From assembly GCA_963565915.1 (NCBI GenBank), contig OY751489.1, positions 1,426,001 to 1,490,000 of the forward strand: DNA of 64,000 nucleotides. Reading direction: 5' to 3'. The translations under genes and the position numbers were made by a program. Position 1 is the stretch's first letter. Every line of letters begins with the position of its first letter. Source of the stretch: Entoloma clypeatum (Eukaryota > Basidiomycota > Agaricomycetes > Agaricales > Entolomataceae). The notes below the pieces were generated by a model that had not been told where the DNA came from, did not search any database, and worked only from the letters and a program-made list of their open reading frames with translations. Below are positions 33,001-41,700 of the stretch, piece by piece.

Positions 33001-34735
33001 GGAACCCGAGCAAGTACCAGATCGACCGATCAGGGAACGACGAGTTCGGAAGATGCCAGGAAGCATCTATGGGGAAGACACTCCAGCGTCTGATCTTGAA
33101 AAATTAGATCGAAGACGGAGATTGGGCGGTCAAACGGCATGGATGAATGACCTCCTGATGGAGGCAATATCAGTCCAAGTTGGCATCATTGAAATGTCCC
33201 ATAAAGACATATACCCTCTTCCAAATAGAGAAGACTGGTATGCGGCTGAACGTAAAGAGCTAGACATGCTCAAACGCCGCGGGGTGATCACGGAGCTAGT
33301 ACCCCTGCCTGCAGGGAGGAAAGCTCTAAGGAACAAATGGGTTTACAACGAAAAGTCCGACGGGCGTCTGAAAGCGCGCCTCGTCGCAAAAGGCTTCTCA
33401 CAGGTAGAAGGGATCGACTTTGATCAGATCTTCTCACCAGTCGTAAGATATGAAACCGTCCGGCTAATACTGGCATTGACAGCCCTTGAAGGGTGGTTCA
33501 TGACTCTATTGGACGTCTCATCAGCCTTCCTCTATGGAACGCTCCGTGAAGTCATCTATATGCGACAGCCTGAGGGCTACATAGTAAAAGGGAAAGAACA
33601 TCTCGTGTACCAACTATTCAAAGCTCTATATGGACTTAAGCAGGCCGCATTAGCCTGGTGGAGGGAACTTGATTCCTCCATGAAAAAGCTCGGCTTTGTC
33701 CGGCTTCACTCCGATGCGGGAGTATTCATTCACAAAAGTACCAATGGGGAAATTGTAATTGCCGTCATCTATGTCGACGACTCTGCTTTTCTCGGCACAA
33801 ACCGGGAATATACGCTAGAAAAGAAGAAGGCTTTCATGACAACATGGGAATGTAGGGACCTAGGTCACCTAGTGCCCGATGGGGAACCAAAGGAATTTCT
33901 CTCAATCCAAATAAGGCAACGTGGGAAGAGGATCTTCATTGATCAAGTACCTTACCTTGAGAAAATTCTGGCACGCATGGGGATGAGCGAATCTAATGCC
34001 ACCCATACCCCACTCCCTACGGGCTACAAACCCATGGCGTCCGAAGATGAACCCAATGCAGAACTCCGATCTAAGTACCAATCCGTCATCGGATCACTCC
34101 TATATCTGATGATTGGAACGAGGCCTGACATCTGCTTTGCTGTAATCAAAATGTCCCAATTTTCCGCAAATCCCACCAAACGCCATTTAGAGGTGGCTAG
34201 GGATATTTGCAGATATTTGAAGGCAACGAAAAATTACGCAATCATGTACGATGGGGACTCAGGGAAAGGGATCTATGCATTCACAGACTCCGACTGGGCG
34301 TCAGATGAAAACACGAGGAGGTCTACCACTGGCTTCTTCATATCACTGGCGTCTGGAGCGATAACATGGGTATCATCGGCGCAAAAGACCATCGCCCTCT
34401 CTTCTACAGAAGCAGAGTATATGGCGCTATCAGATTGCAGTCGCGCAGCAACATGGCTGAGAAGCATGCTTGCCAAACTTGGAATGCAGATCGGATCAGT
34501 ACCGATCTACGGAGATAACAACGGCTCCGTCTTTATCGCATCCAACCCTGTGACTGAGAAGCGATCCAAGCACATTGACGTGCGATTCCACTTCGTCAGA
34601 GAAAAAGTCTCTGAAGGAATTATTACGGTCGAATTCATCGAAGGAGTGAATAACCCTGCAGACCTTTTGACTAAGAATCTGGGGAAAATCCTCTTTTCCA
34701 AGTTTATCCCGTACTTCGGACTAATAAAGAACTAG
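30008..34735 (+). CDS. gag-pol: copia-B Gag-Pol polyprotein (1575 aa)
   Basis: A single-frame Ty1/copia polyprotein. Residues about 1-230: Gag (FDGIDYQSWAEKMKSYLLHQG). I find no CCHC zinc knuckle; a basic stretch (KKKGKGRWRNQKK, near 280) may bind RNA instead. Aspartic protease WILDSGASLHFT near 503. Pre-integrase WHKRLGHPNDQAL near 640. Integrase core D (HSDLKQ near 706), D (VDGGGEF near 767) and E (GRAERINR near 801) all present. A Glu/Pro-rich linker lies near 940-1010. Reverse transcriptase has DVSSAFLYG near 1170 and YVDD near 1255. RNase H has TDSDWAS near 1425, STEAEYMALSD near 1467 and HIDVRFHF near 1523. It ends at TAG 34733-34735. All catalytic motifs look intact. It would replicate inside virus-like particles. 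Confidence 0.97.
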   Translation: MSTSRSALDTITPFDGIDYQSWAEKMKSYLLHQGVWRLVSGDITRPVIADFTTTVSTPGATAAAPPVLATTVDQPGFRKEEKAWIRDDDVALGAIRLKVSEAIRRHIKDSTSALGAWKTLKDAYSKVSPAVIFGDFKAAATYKLSGRDPVPEIERLGSLFARLADSSFVVPDLMQAMILANAIPDAWSSLSTALFQVYDADDFTYKAVAESIISEYRRKYAVGSTRASNEPAWKISGTKRKGQDPKWERQQKPSTSQNDADEQPNSSDPSTASEKKKGKGRWRNQKKSANTADNTSDHVEETVEFVAPAIHFPPLPPPSFTTVTGRGKTMSTAQPDSQQMQSLLQRMNPPPSQYTGLPSGKPSVWKKNDHVRKLARGIGARPSGSNLRILDTIIPEEDERPSKQRRVTPPLDQTLRMMDIDHQSERMGPDQFEDGLIELDGSSSSSPESDQLRKANNTSLQTCKILASTSAECMDHIDNDLYKKYTKHFASCTHCKEKERAQWILDSGASLHFTHEFKDFAYYRPLKAKRFVQTAEKGKKLEILGVGAVPVRHTLNGEIKTHLLRPVFYIPDMDTRLLSLGVFLNHGYKVDGMRGEINISKGQNKIQFSPHILGQTIYWLDTEIRYDQIHAISSEITVETWHKRLGHPNDQALNKIPTSTKGVPKTLVREKSQESCTGCLKGKMPNQSYPNSMTRAVKPFDLIHSDLKQISTASYHKYKYFLTFLDDFSSHVWVVLLRKKSGAITALKQFLAMIQNQFAATPKKWRVDGGGEFDEYKDVLADHGILIDVTLPYQHQQNGRAERINRTLWEKSQALRFDACLPPMWWEFCLEHAAFLYNRTPMQRLEWKTPYFRVTNEIPNMSSVRVFGCQAYVYIPKEKRRNSLESRSRLMIYLGSKPGVKGYRFMDPETNTMFMGGKAIFDESKYPRCHIDPLPENHPEMENPEPADEFEDLIPGSNDDDSHNETPHIPVPIEQDQPESDNELPASEPDDQPRVPTPEPEQVPDRPIRERRVRKMPGSIYGEDTPASDLEKLDRRRRLGGQTAWMNDLLMEAISVQVGIIEMSHKDIYPLPNREDWYAAERKELDMLKRRGVITELVPLPAGRKALRNKWVYNEKSDGRLKARLVAKGFSQVEGIDFDQIFSPVVRYETVRLILALTALEGWFMTLLDVSSAFLYGTLREVIYMRQPEGYIVKGKEHLVYQLFKALYGLKQAALAWWRELDSSMKKLGFVRLHSDAGVFIHKSTNGEIVIAVIYVDDSAFLGTNREYTLEKKKAFMTTWECRDLGHLVPDGEPKEFLSIQIRQRGKRIFIDQVPYLEKILARMGMSESNATHTPLPTGYKPMASEDEPNAELRSKYQSVIGSLLYLMIGTRPDICFAVIKMSQFSANPTKRHLEVARDICRYLKATKNYAIMYDGDSGKGIYAFTDSDWASDENTRRSTTGFFISLASGAITWVSSAQKTIALSSTEAEYMALSDCSRAATWLRSMLAKLGMQIGSVPIYGDNNGSVFIASNPVTEKRSKHIDVRFHFVREKVSEGIITVEFIEGVNNPADLLTKNLGKILFSKFIPYFGLIKN

Positions 34736-34809
34736 GCGAAACAAAAGTACCTATATATATGTGGGAAAAAGTAAGATGTATTTAGAAGTATGTACTAAAT
34801 ATGGGGGGG

Positions 34810-35118
34810 TGTTGAAACTTTTCCCATCACGTAGATTAGATTAGATTAGATTACATCACGTGACCTTTACATATCTTCGTTACATACTTGTTTGGTTGGT
34901 ACAAACAGTAGTACGGTATATAAGACCAGGAAACTGTCAATATCAACAAGTTGTCTCTTGACTCTTAACCAGCTCCATCACTCTTACCAGCCTCAACCGC
35001 TCTCACCAGCCTCACCCCTCCCAAACCATGTAAGTGGCTAGAACGGTTATGTAGAGTACTTCCACTGTAGCTGGTTGCTCAGTACATCTGTGGCTAACGC
35101 CCAGGTGGAACTTCAACA
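34810..35118 (+). repeat. copia-B 3' LTR (309 bp)
   Basis: Differs from the 5' LTR at one base. It is preceded by a run of seven G (34803-34809) and followed by target duplication GTCAG. Confidence 0.97.
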
Positions 35119-35260
35119 GTCAGTGTAGTCTGGACAGGCAGATAGGGTGGTCATGGATGGGGCGGCCATGGATGGGGCAGGTCGTGGACATCTCATCTTG
35201 TCCCATTACAATTCCCGTCTCGTCTCATCTCATCTCATCTTATGACCTCACAGCTCTCGT
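35119..35260 (+). repeat. Continuation of the GGTGGT/211-bp repeat array
   Basis: It resumes the array cut by copia-B: GGTGGTCATGGATGGGGCGG and then a GTCGTGGACATCTCATCTTGTCCCATTAC block matching 28990-29020, followed by CTCATCTCATCT short repeats. Confidence 0.65.
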
Positions 35261-36061
35261 CCTGTCGCGTCTCCCATCCTCGGTCCTGTCTCACCCCCAA
35301 TCGCTTGCCTTGTTCCGTCTGTCTTGTGACTTGTCTTTTGCTTTCACGTCCCCCGGCTGCATGCAGGTGTTGACACCATGGATACGGGCATTGATGGCAT
35401 GGGCTTGGTGTGGGTGTTGAACATTGAACATTGAAAGTTGGATGCATTGGTCGGAACATGCAGAAAGTTGAACTTTCCATCACATGACTACAAGATTGAC
35501 CATCATTCAAGGTTCGCAAAAAACACGGATTACCTTACAGTGTGCCATCCTCTGGACAATTCCTTTAGATATTACAGGAATACATGATTTGTAGGACATT
35601 CCTCTGAATGAGATTCTCAAAAAAGCCTGGACCCTAGAAATGAAAAGGTCAGATGGCAGGTGCACGAAATAGCCCAAATCTCAACTTAAACTTACAGATT
35701 AAGTGCTACCTACTGTCGTCCTCACTCTGGTTCCCATCCAAGATATTTTCTACCAGAAATCTTGACACACTTCAGAGCCTGTTAGTCCTAGATTATCTTG
35801 CAGTGCAAAGAACACAAGTATGTTTTGTTTTTGTAGATTTTCCTGCATCATTTCTGAATTATTTCATCAAGTCACAGACATGGAGTCTGCCTTATTTGTT
35901 CGGCAAAAATCACTGCAAATAAATACAAATTAATGGGGAATAGAAATGAAAGGAACCTGTGCCACGGATCTGCCAACATATTATGTTTTTTGTGACTGAC
36001 ATAAGAAAATCATGTCCGTAAATCTTGAACAGTACTTATGCTGCTGAATTACATATTTGCT
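35261..36061. other. Unassigned DNA
   Basis: No convincing gene, RNA or repeat was recognised. Short frames (for example 35653-35922) show no known motif. Confidence 0.5.
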
Positions 36062-36525
36062 TTACTTTATCATTATTTTGAGGTCGTTGTCGCGTCGTTG
36101 TAGCTGCGCAGCATGGTTGGGGAGGAGTTCAGATTCAGATAAGCGCCTGTCGAAGTCGGGAAATAAGAATGTCGCTTCTGTGATGTCGAAGGGGAGGAGA
36201 GGCTCGGTTCCAGTGACAGCTTTGTAAGGAGACATGCCAAGTCGTTGTCGTATGGTGATACATTCGGCCCAGAAGACAAAGGGAAGATGCTTATCCCATT
36301 CGCGTAGATTACCGTTGCAAATCTTCACAAGGGCATTGCGTACGTGCCTGTGTGCATTCTCAACGATGCTGTTGGCTTGGGAATTGTAACCGCTGATTCA
36401 GATATGATGTATGTTGTATCGCTTTGCAAGCCAGTTGACGGCTGCAATCAACGGTGTCCCATTGTCGGTGACGATCTCTGCAATTGGTCCCCATCAACAC
36501 ATGATATCCACCATTGAGCCCTAGA
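36062..36525 (-). pseudogene. gypsy-D integrase middle part, inverted
   Basis: On the minus strand this encodes the integrase section missing from the plus-strand pieces: IAEIVTDNGTP near 36480 (second catalytic Asp), YNSQAN and the VENAHRHVRNAL region near 36380-36340 (the Glu-bearing block), then REWDKHLPFVFWAE, SPYKAVTGTEPLLPFDI and the SESELLPNHAAQL tail to 36062. It joins logically to 28449 on its N-terminal side and to 36932 on its C-terminal side. There is a TGA near 36493 where the family has Arg after Cys, plus small frame breaks. A related independent insertion is possible, but the perfect fit of both edges favours an inversion. Confidence 0.75.
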
Positions 36526-36527
36526 TG

Positions 36528-36645
36528 TAGTATTGATATATCACAGTCCTCTAACCATAGCATGGCTGTATTGCATCTACATCATTAATCACCTGTCCAC
36601 CAGGTGATACATCACAGGTGATATATCATGATATATCACCCATCC
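36528..36645 (+). repeat. TGATATATCA repeat, related to 28470-28590
   Basis: Shares with the earlier copy TGATATATCA at the ends, a TTGCAT...CATTAAT core and GGTGATACATCA. It lies at the edge of the inverted integrase piece. Confidence 0.5.
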
Positions 36646-36931
36646 ATCTTCCAAGCTGGCCCTACAGCTTTCTTGATGGGTTGGTTCACTTGTGTCGTGC
36701 CATCAACCATCATTCAGTGCATTGTCTGGATCTATTAATATACTGACCTTCTCTTGGCACATCGGCGGTGCCTGCACATCAAACCATCAGTTTTGGGGTT
36801 CTGTTTTGATCTCTCCACTCGCAAAACCTCCATGAAAAACATGTGAACCATAGTATAACATACTACTCCAGCTCATTTAAATTTCATTTCTGACTGCATA
36901 GCTAACATGGATCTGTTCACATGTTATCAAT
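36646..36931. other. Unassigned DNA between repeat and gypsy-D integrase C-terminus
   Basis: No gene recognised. Weak similarity to the right half of the 28448-28685 repeat (GGTTGGTTCACTTGTG...) suggests it is the rest of the MITE-like insertion. Confidence 0.35.
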
Positions 36932-37020
36932 GCACGATTCAAATCTATTGCAGACTTCGAAAAGAAAAATAAACATAATATTGCCAACTATGATTTTGAA
37001 CCTGGTGCGTTCATCCTCGT
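36932..37020 (+). pseudogene. gypsy-D integrase C-terminal piece 1
   Basis: Encodes ARFKSIADFEKKNK then NYDFEPGAFIL, the stretch before the KPRYLGP-type motif of this gypsy group. It ends at the target duplication CTCGT of gypsy-C (37016-37020). The codons continue without a gap at 44417. Confidence 0.85.
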
Positions 37021-37742
37021 TGTTAAGTAGGTGAAAAGTCGGAGCTTCGTCGGAGTCCGTCGGAGGTCGGACGAAGGACTGAGGCCGGAGCGGAACTCCG
37101 GGAATGCGGAGGAACGACGAAGGGGAGGGACGTGGCTTCAACGTATGTGTTGCGCCGCCGTTTGTTGGATAAGGTGTCCCAATTTCAGGAGGTCGGAGGA
37201 GAGGTCGGAGATGCGGAGGTCCTCGGAAAGATCTCGGTGAGAGACACGTTGACGTGGAAATGGTCGGACGACGTCGGAGTTGTGACTCGGACACAGTACT
37301 GAGCTCGTCGAAGGGTGACGATGGAGGAAGAGCAGTAGATGAGGATGTCGTCGGCGTATTGTACCACAGCGAGGATCTCTGGCATGAACGGGGAGTAGAG
37401 GAGTGAACTTGGTTGATATTCGAACTGAGGAACTACAGGTATGGTACAAGCTTAAATATCTAAATGAGATTACTTTACGGAGATGGTCGGAGTAGGTCCG
37501 GAGTTGTGGCGTAAGTTGCCAGCGACTGTAACGAACATCGGAGATGTCGGTCAACGGACCATGCGGAAAAGGCGATGCATAAGTAAACGGGAATATGAAT
37601 ATGAAATGCATAAAGGCATGGAGTTATGAATATGAAATGCACGATGGCAACGTGCGGAGATGCGGAGGTAACGGATGTCCGGAATGTCCGGAAAGTCGGA
37701 GGACGATCGGAGTGGATCGGAGATTCGGAGACGGATATAACA
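37021..37742 (-). repeat. gypsy-C 3' LTR (722 bp)
   Basis: On the plus strand TGTTAAGTAGG...GATATAACA. Rich in CGGAG/TCGGA short motifs. It is directly upstream of the antisense gene and could drive it. Confidence 0.97.
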
Positions 37743-37862
37743 GTATTCCCCTCTTAGGTCTGACACCCATGGAAGACCGCGAGAAAATAAACAAGGTCAT
37801 GTGGTCTCGGTTATTTAACGGAGATGAGCGGCTTTCAAGGGTTTCTTCCAGTTACCACCAAC

Positions 37863-38729
37863 ATGCCCCAAGGCTCGAGCACACAGCCCCCCCGATCCAG
37901 CGCCAACCTAGACGACTCCGAAGAGGAGCTCCTGCGCCGTCTGGCGCAGATACGCAAGGAAAAGGAGGAGGCGGAGGCAAGGAAGAAGGCGGAGGCCGAG
38001 AGGAGGGCGAGGGAGGCAGAGGCGAAGAAGGCAGAGGCGGAGGCGAAGGCGGAGGCGGAGGCGGAGAGGAAGAGGGCGAAGAAGGCGGGGAAACAGAGGG
38101 CGGAGAGCGGAGCGGAGGAATCGGAGGTCCGGGGGGAGGCGTGTCAGGCCTGTGCGCAGGCGAAGGTGGAGTGCAAGTGGCCATTGTGAGTACCTGCTTT
38201 TTTTCATCTTCTTTTTCTTACTGACAGTCTCCTTAGGCAGGGGAAAGGCACCGCATGCCAGCGGTGTAAAGACGGCAAACGGGTTTGCCTGAAAACCGGC
38301 GAGACGAGGGCGAAGCGGAAACGGGGGAAGACGGAGGAGGCCGTCGCGGAGGTCGCGGGCCCGAGCGGGGCAAAGAACTGCTGCGGCGCAGGGGTCGCGG
38401 AGGAGCTCCGGGAGCTCCGGGAGGCTCTGGAGGAGAGAGAGGAGCGGTCGGCGAGGGTCGGTTGGGCGCTGCTCCGGCAGCTGCAAATTTTAAACAACCA
38501 CCTCGCCTACCGGAACTTCTTGCTGGAGGCGGCGGCTCCGGAGTCGGAGGATGACGGGGAAGAGGAAGAAGGAGAGGAAGAGGACGAGGAAAAAGACGAG
38601 GGGGAGGATGAGGGGTTGGCGGACGGGGAGCTTGCGGAGCTGCAAGCGGAGAAACAGGAGGCGGAGGGAGAAACGGAGGATGAGTCGGAGGACGACGGTC
38701 CGCCGGCCAAGAAGGCCAAAACCCAGTAG
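37863..38729 (+). CDS. Antisense Zn2Cys6-type coiled-coil protein inside gypsy-C (271 aa)
   Basis: Two exons, 37863-38185 and 38237-38729. The 51-nt intron has GTGAGT, a CTGAC branch motif and CCTTAG. An in-frame ATG at 37824 would add 13 residues. Features in order: an E/K/A-rich coiled coil (SEEELLRRLAQIRKEKEEAE onward); six cysteines spaced C-X2-C-X6-C-X10-C-X2-C-X6-C (CQACAQAKVEC and CQRCKDGKRVC), which fits Zn(II)2Cys6 DNA-binding clusters; a basic KRKRGK patch; a second helical stretch (EELRELREALEERE); a long acidic tail; and a terminal basic PPAKKAKTQ. It therefore looks like a nuclear regulator. It is tail-to-tail with pol (67 nt between stops). The cluster spans the splice junction, so splicing is needed. 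Function unknown; regulation of the element or host genes is inference. Confidence 0.75.
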
Positions 38730-38796
38730 CCCCTCCCCCCTCTAATTTTTTGTTATTATTTTTTTTTATTTTGCAATATCAATGTCTTGCGCGGTT

Positions 38797-41700
38797 CTAT
38801 AGGCGTGATAAGGGGCCCGGTTTCTCCGGATACGCGGAGTGGAAGTCCGCGACTAAGTCCGTCGCGTGTTCGAGTTCCGTGGCGGGTAGCCAGGACTGTT
38901 CCTCATCGGTTCCTTCATAGCCTAGCCAACGGACTAGGTAGAGCAGTTTGCAAGAACGCCGACGATCCAGTTTGGTGTCAAGGATTTCGGCGATTTCGTA
39001 TTCCACTTCTCCCTCAACGTCGATCGGAGGAGGCGGAGTTACTGTCCGGTTCGGAATGTCATTCGGAACAGATGGCTCCAGCATGGAGATGTGGAAAACG
39101 GGGTGAACACCGCGTATGGTGTCCGGAAGTCGGAGGGTGTAAGAGTGTGTACCATTCCTGGCAAGGATGTCAAAGGGGCCAAGGTACTTTTCAGACAGCT
39201 TTTTGGAGGGTCGTGTAGTGCGGAAAAACTTAGCCTTCACAAAAGCTTGCTGTCCTACTTCGAGCGGAGGGGGCGGAGCACGCCGGAGATCGGCGGGGCC
39301 TTGATAACGTCGTTGAGCTTCTAGGATTGTAGATTTGAGTTCTTGGTGAAGCTCGTCCAGGTCTACGACGAATTGTCGGGCACGGGCGGATGCGAGGTCG
39401 CGCTCCGGATGGACGGAGAGGTTCGGATGATAACCTTTATTGGCAAAGAAGGGCGAGATCCCGGTCGTAGCACTCGGAGCATTGTTGTACGCGAACTCCG
39501 CAAGCGGAAGTAGTTCGGACCAGTTGTCCTGTTGATAGTTACAGAAAATGCGGAGGTACTGTTCCAAGGTCTGGTTGGTACGTTCGGTTTGACCGTCGCC
39601 TTCAGGATGGTAGCCAGAGGTGAAGTGCAGAGTCATGTTGAGGGCTTTTCCGAGGGAGCGGAAAAAACGGGAGACGAACTCCGGGCCTCGGTCGGAGGTG
39701 ACATGCTCCGGTACTCCGTGCTTGGAGAACACATGCAGGATGAACAAGGTGGCTAGATCTTCGGAGGTGCAGTGGATCGTAGTCGGAACAAAAATGCTTT
39801 GTTTTGTCATTCGGTCAACAATAACAAGGATTGCGTCAAAACCGCCGGAGGTCGGAAGTGTCTCGATGAAGTCCATGGATATGGAGTTCCACGGAAGGTT
39901 CGGAACTGGGAGTTGCTTCAGCATACCATAGGGCTTGTGGCGTTGGGGTTTAGAGCGCATGCAAGTGGTGCAGGATTTGCAGTACTTTTTGACAAAGTCT
40001 CGAACACCAGGCCAAGTATAATCTTGTTGAATGAGACTAACTGTCTTGTTCTGTCCGGGGTGTCCGGAGAGAATATGGTCGTGCTTGTTGCGGAGGGTGC
40101 GGAGCCGGAGGTTATCGGAGTCGGGGACATAAATGCGACCACTATGACGGAGGAAACCGTCGGAGTCTACGGACCAGTGCGGTTTGGGCTCCTTGAGATG
40201 GTCGGCATAGATTGGGTCAGATGGGAGTGAACGGAGGATGTCGGAGTGCAACTGTTCAATGTCCATTATGACTGTGGCGCGGAGAACAGGGGTGAACAAC
40301 TCCGTAGCTCGGAGAGATGCGGACAGCTGTTCTTGGGAAAAGACTGGTCGGAAGTTGCTTGGGTTTACCAATGCATAGTCGCTATTCCCCTCTTTGGGAT
40401 AGACGTCCCATCGTCTAGTCAAAGAGTCCGGCTTGGTACCGAGACGTCCGGGGCGGAAGCGAATCAAGAGATTGAACTGAGAGAGGAACTCGGACCACCG
40501 GGCCTGTCGGCGGGTGAGAACCTTTGTAGTGGCGAAATACTCCAGGTTCTTGTGGTCCGTGACAACGTCGATCGGAGCAGCGGAGCCTTCAAGGTAATGT
40601 CGCCATACCTTGAATGCTTCATGGATAGCAAGTAACTCCTTGTCGTGCGTGTCGTAGTTGAGTTCCGGGGCGGTGAAGGTGCGGGAGTGGAACGCTACTG
40701 GGTGTATCTCCTCGTCGGAGGTCCGGATGGACAAAATAGCACCAAGTGCGTAGTCGGAGGCGTCCGTCTCGATGATAATAGGTCGATCAGGAATCCAATG
40801 AGTGAGGACCGGTGCTTTGGTAAACGCGAGCTTCAACTCGTTGAACGCACTCCGTGCGGAGTCGGAGAAACGGAACGGAGTACCCTTCCGGGTGAGTCGG
40901 GTGAGCGGAACAACGATGTCCGAATAACCGTGGATGAAACGTCGATAGAAATTTGCGAATCCTAGGAAAGACTGTACGTCCTTCACTTTCCGAGGTTCAG
41001 GCCACTCTTGAATGGTCTTCACCTTGGTTTCGGACATGCGGAGACCGGAGGGAGAAAGGATGAAACCAAGATATTCGACTGTGTCGACAGAAAATTCGCA
41101 CTTGTCGGAGCGGACGTAAAGTCCGTTCTTGCGGAGACGTCGGAGAACTTCCTTGACATCGTCGGGGTGCTTGGCGGGGTCGTCGGAGTAAATGAGAATG
41201 TCGTCAAGGTAGACCACCACTGTAACATCGAGGAGGTCACTGAAGATGTCATTCACAAATCGCTGAAAAGCAGCAGGGGCGTTGGATAGTCCAAAAGGCA
41301 TAACAAGCCATTCAAACGATCCGTAACGAGTGCGGAAAGCGGTTTTCCATTCATCTCCGTCGGCAATGCGGACAAGATGATATGCATGCCGGAGATCGAG
41401 AGTGGTATAAACACGCGCTTTTCCGGCAGTGGAAAGGAGGTCGGAGATGAGCGGAAGAGGGTATCGATCCTTCTTGGTAACTTTGTTCAGGCCCCGATAG
41501 TCGACGCACAGGCGGAGGGAACCGTCCTTCTTTCGGACAAAGAGGACCGGAGCGCCATGCGGAGAACGAGAGGGGCGAATGAAGCCAATGGCCAAATGTT
41601 CGTCTATGAAGTTTCGCAGGGCAGATAGTTCGGATTGTGAAATGGAGTACATAGGGCCAATAGGGGGAGTCGATCCGTCTTCTAACTCGATGCGGAGGTC

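Larger units (their letters stand above)
29335..35118 (+). mobile_element. copia-B: intact Ty1/copia retrotransposon
   Basis: Full-length element with 309-bp LTRs that differ at one base (CATCGCTC against CATCACTC). The target duplication GTCAG occurs at 29330-29334 and 35119-35123. It has a tRNA-fragment type primer site, one uninterrupted 1575-codon gag-pol frame and a polypurine tract (34803-34809). Nothing visible prevents activity. Copia-A and copia-C are relatives in the same window. Confidence 0.97.

Noticed and set aside
37852..38486. Proline- and leucine-rich minus-strand frames across the antisense gene
   Set aside because: They mirror the purine-rich Glu/Lys codons of the plus-strand gene, which has the intron and the cysteine pattern.
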